Source: DASRHD01 sp035499715 (GTDB taxonomy: Bacteria > Verrucomicrobiota > Verrucomicrobiia > Opitutales > Opitutaceae). Taken from it: 7,043 nucleotides of DNA. The notes beneath the pieces are model-generated. The model did no database searches and was not told the origin of the DNA. It was given only the letters and a program-made list of their open reading frames with translations. Each line of letters starts with the position of its first letter. Within the stretch, counting starts at the first letter, position 1. Position numbers and translations under genes: made by a program. Positions 1-5,332 of this stretch are shown one piece after another. The DNA is taken from positions 1-7,043 of the forward strand of contig DATJYF010000281.1 of assembly GCA_035499715.1 (NCBI GenBank). The letters run 5' to 3'.

Positions 1-1446
1 GGTGCCGGCGGCGGGGCTGAAGACCGGCGCGGCGGTCTGCGGAGTGGAGTTGGCGTTCGGGCCGACATCAGTTGGGGTGAGGAACTTCGCCGTGATGGGC
101 GCACTGGAAATCTCATCGGCGCCGATATCCGGCATGGAGTCACGGGACTGGCCGTCCATGTCGACGGTGACTTCAGGGTAGGAACCGGTGCCGGCGTTGA
201 TGGCCGGGCTGCCGCTCTGGAGGCGGAAAATGCCGCTGGCGTCGGCGGCGAGCAGCGGATTGACCGAAGTGTAGCCGCTGGCGGGAATGTTGCCGATGCT
301 GCCGGCGTTCCAGATGATGTTGTTGCTCCAAACCGGACTGGTGTAGGGCCCGGAGCTGCTGATGCTCACGGCCGTCGTGCCGCCGAGGATGATGTTGTCG
401 GCGAAGGTGGTGAAGGTGGCGCCGAGGCCGCCGCTGCGGCCGTTCATTTCGTACTGGGTGGTGTTGTTGACGAGGGTGTTGTAGACGAAGACGGTGTAGT
501 CGGGCCGGTCGTGGCTGCCGAGCGCGCCGCCGGACTCGACGTTGGCGTCGCCGTTGCCGATGTTGATGCCGACGTCATTTCCCTCGAGGTAATTGCTGAA
601 GACCTCATTATGGTCTCCGTAAATCCGGATGCCGCTGGAGTTTTTGACGTAGTTTCCGTAGTAGAGATTGTAGTTGCCATGGCGCTGGCTGATCTGACCG
701 CCGTTTTTGCAATCCTGCAGGGTGTTGTAGCGATAGGTATTGCTGCAGGATTTGTTCGAAATCACCTCGTTCTCGCCGCTGCAGCGCAGGAACAAGTTGT
801 ATTCGATGATCCCGAATCCGTTCGTGAGGCTGATGCCGCTCAGGCCGAAGCGGATGTCTTCCTGGCCGTTTCCGCTCACGGGCGAAAAATCATGGAAGTA
901 ATTGTGATGAACCCAGACATGCTGGGCGATGCGGCCGCTCGGGCCCTCCACCTCCATCATCTGGCCGGTGACACTCTTCGGGCCGAACTCGTTGTAATCA
1001 ATGATGGAACCGTCGCCCATGACATTGAGATTCGCGCCCGTGCCCGAACATTTGAAGACATTGCGCGTGAAACGGCAGTTGATCGCGCCGGCGTCGATCG
1101 TCGTCTTGCCCGCGGAGTGGGTGAAGACGAAGCCCTGCACCGTGGCGTAGGCGGCGGTGCTGGTGAAATGAAAACCGTCGGATCCGCCGATCGTGGCGCC
1201 GCCGATGGTGGCGGCCTGGATGGTGATGGGCGCGGTGGCGGTGCCGGCCACGCCGACGTTGATCGCGCTGCTCGCGCTGTAGGTGCCGTTGGCGAGGATG
1301 ACGACGTCGCCGGGATGAGCGCCGTTGATCGCGGATTGCAGGGACGAGAGCGACGACACGGTAGTGGTGGTCGCGCGGGCCGCTTCGGTTCCCAACAAGC
1401 AAAGGATCGAAGCGCAGGCTAACAGGTGGGGCAGTGATATTTTCAT
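1..1446 (-). CDS. Secreted polysaccharide lyase family 6 (PL6) right-handed beta-helix lyase, C-terminus cut by window edge
   Basis: PL6 enzymes cleave alginate or chondroitin/dermatan sulfate by calcium-assisted beta-elimination. The frame is open from ATG 1446 to base 1 (482 codons), so the 3' end is missing. Residues 1-25 form a signal peptide ending ARA, so the enzyme should act in the periplasm or outside the cell. Residues 26-445 read as a parallel beta-helix rich in Asn and Gly. The PL6 core is clear: E225-N-E227-V-I-S-N-K232 followed by QRHG with R255 and H256, plus N193. By family analogy, N193, E225 and E227 bind calcium, K232 is the catalytic base and R255 the catalytic acid. The fold closes with DIGADE (440-445). 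A short linker then leads to APVFSP (473-478), the start of a CHB_HEX_C-like Ig module that continues outside the window. No good Shine-Dalgarno precedes the ATG (only AAAAG-like). Substrate (alginate versus glycosaminoglycan) cannot be decided from sequence alone. Confidence 0.9.
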   Translation of the reverse strand, partial: MKISLPHLLACASILCLLGTEAARATTTTVSSLSSLQSAINGAHPGDVVILANGTYSASSAINVGVAGTATAPITIQAATIGGATIGGSDGFHFTSTAAYATVQGFVFTHSAGKTTIDAGAINCRFTRNVFKCSGTGANLNVMGDGSIIDYNEFGPKSVTGQMMEVEGPSGRIAQHVWVHHNYFHDFSPVSGNGQEDIRFGLSGISLTNGFGIIEYNLFLRCSGENEVISNKSCSNTYRYNTLQDCKNGGQISQRHGNYNLYYGNYVKNSSGIRIYGDHNEVFSNYLEGNDVGINIGNGDANVESGGALGSHDRPDYTVFVYNTLVNNTTQYEMNGRSGGLGATFTTFADNIILGGTTAVSISSSGPYTSPVWSNNIIWNAGSIGNIPASGYTSVNPLLAADASGIFRLQSGSPAINAGTGSYPEVTVDMDGQSRDSMPDIGADEISSAPITAKFLTPTDVGPNANSTPQTAAPVFSPAAGT

Positions 1447-1952
1447 GAACTTTTCTTTTAGGGGTTGGAGTATGGGGGAAATATACAAACAGCCGGCAGC
1501 GAGGGGGCCGCCGGGCAGCGGGGTAACCAAGGCAATGCTACATGATAGGGGAGGGTGGCTGCGATGAATATCCCTCATTTAGTGGAGATCGACCGAAAGC
1601 ATTGATGGAAATAGGTTTCCGATATATTTTATTGCCTGATGAAGGTGAACTTATTAGTGATGAGGTAGAACTGTGCTGCGGTGGAATTTTTCCGGTGACC
1701 GTGGGCACAGCGCCGTGCATACCGGCGGAGGCGAAGGGGACGTCGCCGACGTCGATGGCGGCAGCGCGTGGCAGCCAGCCGTGTCGTCCGCGGGCAAAAG
1801 CTAGACCCGCAGCGAGCCGCGGAAGCCGCGGCCGCTGTAGTAAGACTCCGCGCCGTTGTGATAGAAAAAAACGCAGCCGAAGCGGCGGTCGCCAATCCAG
1901 CCAGCGGGGCAGGGCGATGGGAGCCAAATCAATGTTAGCCGGAAATGATCCG
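1447..1952. other. Gene-poor 506-base interval with decayed coding scraps
   Basis: No intact gene is convincing here. An AATATA at 1480-1485 reads as a TATATT -10-like box facing the PL6 gene, without a clear -35 box. On the plus strand GGGGAGGG (about 1548-1555) sits 8 bases before ATG 1564, which opens a peptide of only 13 codons (MNIPHLVEIDRKH). Its stop overlaps ATG 1603 in another frame, which continues MEIGFRYILLPDEGELISDE. A third frame is open with GC-rich third positions up to TAG 1802-1804. This could be a frame-disrupted gene or chance. Bases of roughly 1570-1680 are clearly more AT-rich than the surroundings. A separate minus-strand remnant is listed at 1801-1905. Confidence 0.5.
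1801..1905 (-). pseudogene. Probable 3' remnant of an unidentified gene
   Basis: A minus-strand frame ending in TAG at 1801-1803 reads WIGDRRFGCVFFYHNGAE followed by SYYSGRGFRGSLRV and stop. Most of its third codon positions are G or C, as in the intact genes here. The aromatic, Gly-rich tail ending GFRGSLRV resembles C-termini of C-type-lectin-like or FGE-sulfatase-like surface proteins, but I cannot name the family. The frame has no start and little coding character upstream, where it runs into the 3' end of the thioredoxin gene, so the front of the gene seems to be lost. Its stop overlaps a plus-strand TAG at 1802-1804 (palindrome CTAG). It could also be a chance GC-rich frame. Confidence 0.35.
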
Positions 1953-1971
1953 CTATTGTTTCACTTCCGGC
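1938..1971 (-). terminator. Hairpin spanning the stop codon of the thioredoxin gene
   Basis: GCCGGAA (1938-1944) and TTCCGGC (1965-1971) are perfect inverted arms. After one mismatch a further three pairs form (1946-1948 with 1961-1963), leaving a 12-base loop that holds the TAG at 1953-1955. Read on the minus strand, the stem is followed by TAACATTGATTTGG, which has only a weak U tract. It may be a poor intrinsic terminator or a 3'-end stabilising stem. Confidence 0.35.
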
Positions 1972-3044
1972 AGCCGGCCTTGCTCATAACTCATCAAGGA
2001 ATTCTGGCAAAAAGATTTCATTTCATCCGGAGCCAGGTCCACCGCCTTTTGCTCGGTCCCGATGGCCTCCTTGGTTTTTCCGTTCATGAATTGTGTCCGG
2101 GCGAGCGTGTCGAGAATCTGCGGTAACTTCCCTTTGGCGGTTTCGTTTGCGCTCTCCGCAATTTTTTCGGCCAGGATCAGACCGCGCTGGTCCACGCCTT
2201 TCGTGGTGGCGAGGGTCCAGGCGAGTCCGTTCTGAAACGCGGGGTCGCCCTGATGCGCATCGCTCATTAACTCAGCCAGCTTGTAAGCACCATTGTAATC
2301 CTTCCGGCCAAGGAGAATTCGCAGGTGCAATGGAGTGAATTGGTTGCGGTCGCCTCCGGGAACGGTCTTCTCTAATCCAGCCAGCGCCGCATCGGCCGCG
2401 TCCCAGTTTTTATCCTGCATGGCATGATGCAGCTTCTGTTCGAGCTCGATTTGCAGCTTCTGCGTTTGCTGCAGTTTTTCGTATTTCTTGGCGAATGCCG
2501 CGAGGTCGAATTTGCCCGCAAGAATATCTTCGAGCACCTGTTCCTTCAAGCTCATCGGATGCCCGATCCACGCGATGCGGCCCTGTTTATCGATGATGAA
2601 TGCGGTCGGGATTCCGTGCTGGTCGGCCGCTTTCATCCAGTTGACGGCCATTGCCCCGCTGGCATCCTGGCTTTTGTCGTCGAGTGCGACGCGATAGGTC
2701 ATCTGGTCGCCCATTTTTTTCACGAATGCCGCCACACCGCTGTCGTCCTGCTCCCACACGTCCTGGCCGATGACAACGACGCCCTTGTCTTTGAACTTCT
2801 GCGCCAACTCGTTGAGATGGGGAATTGACCCGCGGCACGGCCCGCACCACGTCGCCCAGAATTCGACGACATACACATGGTTGGAATCAAATTCCTTCAC
2901 CGGGTCGCCCTGGACCCATTGAGCGACTTGAAGCTTGGGCGCGGCGTCACCGACTGTGAGCGTGGCTTCCGCCATCGCAACACTTTGAGCCAATAGGATG
3001 CCGGCCAACACGGCCAGCGCGCGGAACCGGACGGGGCTTTTCAT
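1953..3044 (-). CDS. Exported TlpA-like thioredoxin-fold protein with helical TPR-like C-terminal domain
   Basis: This 363-residue protein has a signal peptide (1-25, ending AMA) and a TlpA/redoxin-type thioredoxin domain at about 32-180. The active site is WATWCGPCR with C67 and C70, and the cis-proline loop is GIPTAF with P146. Such proteins reduce or exchange disulfides in the periplasm, often for cytochrome maturation or stress repair. After residue 180 comes a Lys/Gln-rich helix (about 182-210) that may be coiled coil. Repeated helical segments follow to the end, including NGKTKEAIGTEQKAVDLAP near 321-339, which is typical of a TPR hairpin and suggests a protein-binding role. ATG 3044 is preferred over the in-frame GTG at 3065 because it puts the charged MKSPVRFR directly before the hydrophobic core of the signal peptide. 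Neither start has a good ribosome site. The gene is divergent from the MarR-type gene. No partner cytochrome or Dsb gene is visible, so the substrate is unknown. Confidence 0.93.
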   Translation of the reverse strand: MKSPVRFRALAVLAGILLAQSVAMAEATLTVGDAAPKLQVAQWVQGDPVKEFDSNHVYVVEFWATWCGPCRGSIPHLNELAQKFKDKGVVVIGQDVWEQDDSGVAAFVKKMGDQMTYRVALDDKSQDASGAMAVNWMKAADQHGIPTAFIIDKQGRIAWIGHPMSLKEQVLEDILAGKFDLAAFAKKYEKLQQTQKLQIELEQKLHHAMQDKNWDAADAALAGLEKTVPGGDRNQFTPLHLRILLGRKDYNGAYKLAELMSDAHQGDPAFQNGLAWTLATTKGVDQRGLILAEKIAESANETAKGKLPQILDTLARTQFMNGKTKEAIGTEQKAVDLAPDEMKSFCQNSLMSYEQGRLPEVKQ

Positions 3045-3130
3045 AAACTCAGAAATTGGATTCACTATCTATATTTTGTATCCGAGAAGGCAAAGCTATC
3101 TTGAGCCAGGCGCGGAAGCGGCGAAGGCGG

Positions 3131-3160
3131 CAAAATCCTTCGTTTTGACGAAATAATTTG
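3131..3160. promoter_or_regulatory. Candidate operator: 30-base imperfect dyad
   Basis: The inner arms TTCGT (3139-3143) and ACGAA (3148-3152) are perfectly inverted around TTTG. The outer arms CAAA (3131-3134) and TTTG (3157-3160) are inverted about the same centre, and one extra pair matches between them. The dyad lies 21 bases before the MarR-type start and covers the -35-like TTGACG. This is the classic place for an autorepressor site. Family knowledge says MarR dimers bind such palindromes; that this one does is an inference. Confidence 0.45.
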
Positions 3161-3173
3161 TTTCCCGTAGGAT
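3145..3173 (+). promoter_or_regulatory. Sigma70-like promoter for the MarR/SRPBCC pair
   Basis: TTGACG (3145-3150) and TAGGAT (3168-3173) are separated by exactly 17 bases. A start about 7 bases downstream of the -10 box would fall at 3180-3181, on the ATG itself, giving a leaderless message. The AGGA inside the -10 box (3169-3172) is also placed 8 bases before ATG 3181, as a Shine-Dalgarno would be, so the two readings compete. Confidence 0.4.
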
Positions 3174-3180
3174 GGCGCAA

Positions 3181-3651
3181 ATGCCGCCGAACCTCGTCAG
3201 CGCCGTCCAACGCCATTACCCGCAGATTTACACCGCGTGCCATGTCGATCACGTCCGCGCCGCGTCGACTGAGTACCAATTATCGGCCAAGGACTCCGCT
3301 CTGCTCGCGCATCTGGACGAGCGGACCGCCATCTCCGCCGGCAAACTGGCCCGGCATCTCGGCGTGGCCGCGTCGACCCTGTCGGCCGCGCTGCAACGGC
3401 TCGAATCACTCGGCTATCTCATCCGCACGCCGCGGACCCGGGACCGTCGCGCCATCGAGCTGCGGCGCACGCCCAAGGGCACCGCGGCGATGGAGGCGAC
3501 ATCGGTCCTCGACACCAGGCGCGTGGCCGGCGTGCTGGCGCGGCTTCGTCCGGCCGAGCGCCGGCGCGCGGTGGCGGGCCTCGCCTTGCTCGCGCGCGCG
3601 GCCTTGAAATTTCAACTCGCGCATCCGGCCCGGCGCGGCCTTTCGACATGA
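3181..3651 (+). CDS. MarR-family winged-helix transcriptional regulator
   Basis: This 156-residue protein is the usual size of MarR regulators. Residues 52-79 form the helix-turn-helix: ISAGKLARHLGVAASTLSAA, then a helix ending LESLGYL. The wing follows at 81-100, RTPRTRDRRAIELRRTPKG, matching the family pattern of R...D.R, a beta strand, then T..G. The flanking N- and C-terminal helices (about 5-30 and 105-145) would form the dimer interface. The protein is very Arg- and Ala-rich. ATG 3181 is preferred to ATG 3172 because AGGA at 3169-3172 is 8 bases ahead of it, whereas nothing suitable precedes 3172. Its stop TGA overlaps the next gene's ATG, so the two are coupled. It is likely an autorepressor acting at the dyad upstream. 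Its ligand is unknown. Confidence 0.9.
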   Translation: MPPNLVSAVQRHYPQIYTACHVDHVRAASTEYQLSAKDSALLAHLDERTAISAGKLARHLGVAASTLSAALQRLESLGYLIRTPRTRDRRAIELRRTPKGTAAMEATSVLDTRRVAGVLARLRPAERRRAVAGLALLARAALKFQLAHPARRGLST

Positions 3652-4169
3652 AAATCGTTCTGCTCATTCTGGCGGTCCTGATCTGCGTCGTGCTGGTGGC
3701 GGCGATCATCGGAGCCTGCCTGCCGCGCGCGCACGAAGCCACGCGCTCGGCGGTTTTCCACCGCCCGCCGGCCGAACTCTACGCGGCGGTGCGGGATTTC
3801 GCGGCGCTGCCGGCGTGGCGCCACGATCTGCGCGGCACGGAATTGCTGCCGCCGCGCGACGGCCGGGCGTGTTACCGCGAATTTTCCCGGCACGGCGCGA
3901 TCACGTATCTCGTCATGGAGGACAAGCCGGCGGAGAAACTCACGCTCAAGATCGCCAACGAAAATCTTCCCTTCGGCGGGACGTGGACATTTGAGTTTTC
4001 CTCGCCGGGCGCCGGGTTGGGCGGCGTGCGCATCACCGAAAATGGCGAGGTGAAAAACCCGCTCTTCCGTTTCTTGGCGAGATTCGTCTTCGGCTACGCC
4101 GGTTCGATGGAAAATTATCTGCGCGATCTCGGAAGAAAATCCGGCGAGACCGTCGCCATCGAACCCTGA
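3648..4169 (+). CDS. Membrane-anchored SRPBCC (polyketide cyclase/START-like) family protein
   Basis: This 173-residue protein starts with one hydrophobic segment (about 3-23), probably an uncleaved anchor. An SRPBCC domain follows at about 30-165: TRSAVFHRPPAELYAAVRDF at the first strand and helix, PAWRHDLR, the strand region ENLPFGGTWTFEFS (105-118), ITENGEVKNPLFRFLARFVF (129-148), then the long C-terminal helix. This is a recognisable subfamily with an N-terminal helix and conserved LPFGGTWT and ENGEV.NP..RF. SRPBCC domains enclose a hydrophobic cavity that binds lipids or aromatic molecules; the ligand here is unknown. ATG 3648 overlaps the MarR stop as ATGA and lacks its own Shine-Dalgarno, so translation probably depends on the upstream gene. 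The domain would face the periplasm or the cytoplasm depending on orientation, which I cannot settle. Confidence 0.88.
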   Translation: MKIVLLILAVLICVVLVAAIIGACLPRAHEATRSAVFHRPPAELYAAVRDFAALPAWRHDLRGTELLPPRDGRACYREFSRHGAITYLVMEDKPAEKLTLKIANENLPFGGTWTFEFSSPGAGLGGVRITENGEVKNPLFRFLARFVFGYAGSMENYLRDLGRKSGETVAIEP

Positions 4170-4178
4170 AGATGCGCT

Positions 4179-4207
4179 GCGCGCCCGCCGGACAGAGCGG
4201 GATGCGC
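4179..4207. terminator. GC-rich hairpin between convergent genes
   Basis: CCCGC (4184-4188) pairs with GCGGG (4197-4201). After a small internal loop GCGC (4179-4182) pairs with GCGC (4204-4207). It sits in the 52-base gap between the converging SRPBCC and DUF2059 genes, where a shared terminator is expected. There is no U tract on either side, so intrinsic termination is doubtful. Confidence 0.25.
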
Positions 4208-4221
4208 GGCGATTTCTCCGC

Positions 4222-5055
4222 TTACTTCGGGGCAGCCGGTGCGGCCGCTGGAGCAGCGGGAGCGGGCGCGCCCGCCGGGGCCTTCTGCGCTTGCGCCGCC
4301 TGCTCGGCGGCCTTTTGCGCCTTGGCCTCGGCCACCATCTGCTGCTGGGCGGCGAGAATCTTCGGCATCATGAACTTCATGATCTTCTGCTGGATTTCCG
4401 GCGCTTTTTCCAAAGACGCCTGGCCGGCCGGAGTATCATAAAATTCAGAAATGCCCGCCAACTGATCAGGGGTGTATTCCTCCGAATAAATCTGCGCCAT
4501 CGCGTTCTGCAGCTCTTTCGCATCGAAGCTGGCCCAGATCCGGTCCATGGCCTTGGTCTGCTGGGCGATGATCTTTTCGATCTGATCCGGGCTCATGCCC
4601 CTTTTTTCGAGCATCTCCCGAATCATCGCGATTTGCGCCGTCTTCTGGTTGTTGAGGATCTTGATCAGCATTTCGCCGAAATGTAATTTTTCCATGACCT
4701 TCTGGGCGTCGGCGAGCGTCGCCTTGATATCGGCCTTGCCGATGACGCTGGCGGTCATCTGAAGATGGAGCTCGGAGCCGGCGCTGTTTTTGAGGACGAG
4801 CGTACCGTCCTTCTCATTATACGAATCGATCGTCCAATTTTGGAAGGAATCGCCCACGTCGAGCCAGTCGCTCTTGGTTCCGCCGGGGCTGGAAAGAAGG
4901 AACCGGTGTTCCCCGCCCGTGGCCAGCAATCCGCGGAATTCCAGTTTCGGAGCATCGGCGGCCGGGGCCGGAGTGACGGGAGTCGAACCGGTGTCGGCCA
5001 GCAAGGGCGAACACGTCAGCAAGGCAGCACAGAGTGAAAACAGGGAGAGTTTCAT
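4222..5055 (-). CDS. Exported DUF2059-domain protein with Ala/Pro-rich tail
   Basis: This 277-residue protein begins with a signal peptide (1-20, ending LLA) and a short Thr/Pro/Ala linker. Residues 37-100 form a small beta-rich domain (LEFRGLLATGGEHRFLL, then KSDWLDVGDSFQNWTIDSYN). It resembles the domain found in Verrucomicrobiota secretion-pilus-like proteins and in the GspC periplasmic region; this is a weak resemblance. Residues 112-240 are helical and contain the DUF2059 signature: IYSEEYTPDQLAGISEFYDT then PAGQASLEKAPEIQQK (about 189-224). DUF2059 has no established biochemical role; it is usually exported. The tail (243-277) is a charged helix running into a low-complexity Ala/Pro stretch that may cross the peptidoglycan or act as a spacer. 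The 5' region has no clear Shine-Dalgarno. It is monocistronic by spacing and convergent with the SRPBCC gene. Confidence 0.85.
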   Translation of the reverse strand: MKLSLFSLCAALLTCSPLLADTGSTPVTPAPAADAPKLEFRGLLATGGEHRFLLSSPGGTKSDWLDVGDSFQNWTIDSYNEKDGTLVLKNSAGSELHLQMTASVIGKADIKATLADAQKVMEKLHFGEMLIKILNNQKTAQIAMIREMLEKRGMSPDQIEKIIAQQTKAMDRIWASFDAKELQNAMAQIYSEEYTPDQLAGISEFYDTPAGQASLEKAPEIQQKIMKFMMPKILAAQQQMVAEAKAQKAAEQAAQAQKAPAGAPAPAAPAAAPAAPK

Positions 5056-5332
5056 TGTATTTGTAATTTTGGGAAATCCGTTGAATTCGTTTCTGGTTCA
5101 AGGGCCCGCAGGCGACCTTCATGCAAAGCTGGCTGGGCGTAAGTATCTGCAGGATTCAGCAGGGCGTTTTGATTTGCAGTAACAAAAAGAACGGATGCCC
5201 GCCGATTGAAGGTTCGCTCATCACGATCATAAAAACATTGATTTCGCTGGAAACAGAGTCGCTTCGCGGCGGGGGAAAATTTTCTCACGGCGGGCTGGAA
5301 TAACCCGCCGCGCCATTCGCGGCAGACTCCGG
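5056..5332. other. Intergenic region upstream of the DUF2059 gene
   Basis: No gene is supported in these 277 bases. The part nearest the DUF2059 start is AT-rich and should hold its minus-strand promoter, but I cannot pick convincing -35 and -10 boxes. The part nearest the GH2-like gene holds a terminator-like hairpin at 5288-5310. The short frames present lack ribosome sites and recognisable sequence. Confidence 0.5.
5272..5310 (-). terminator. Terminator-like hairpin downstream of the GH2-like gene
   Basis: CGGCGGG (5288-5294) and CCCGCCG (5304-5310) form a perfect 7-pair stem with a 9-base loop, 22 bases past the TAA at 5333-5335. Read on the minus strand, TGAGAAAATTTTCCCC follows, giving a short, imperfect U run. 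A longer alternative stem pairs CGCGGCGGG (5265-5273) with CCCGCCGCG (5304-5312). Placement supports an intrinsic terminator, although the U tract is weak. Confidence 0.45.

Noticed and set aside
511..1422. A 303-codon plus-strand open frame opposite the PL6 gene
   Set aside because: It is the same-triplet antisense of the PL6 frame, repetitive in Ala, Val, Asp and Gly, and lacks a ribosome site. The minus strand has a signal peptide and catalytic motifs.
1411..1425. Lipoprotein signal (LLAC) in the PL6 N-terminus
   Set aside because: The cysteine at residue 11 leaves too short a hydrophobic stretch before it; cleavage after ARA at residue 25 is a better fit.
1542..2126. A 194-codon plus-strand frame as an intact gene
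   Set aside because: Only the first ~50 residues look protein-like; the rest is Arg/Ser/Pro-rich and runs antisense into the thioredoxin gene.
3045..3065. GTG 3065 as the start of the thioredoxin gene
   Set aside because: It adds seven residues ahead of an otherwise normal signal peptide and has no ribosome site.
3158..3607. An alternative plus-strand frame over the MarR-type gene
   Set aside because: The product is Pro/Arg-rich shadow sequence; the other frame gives a complete MarR fold and the ATGA overlap.
5164..5202. GGGC...GCCC around an A/T-rich centre as a regulatory hairpin
   Set aside because: Only four pairs are solid and the interior pairs poorly, so it is within chance.
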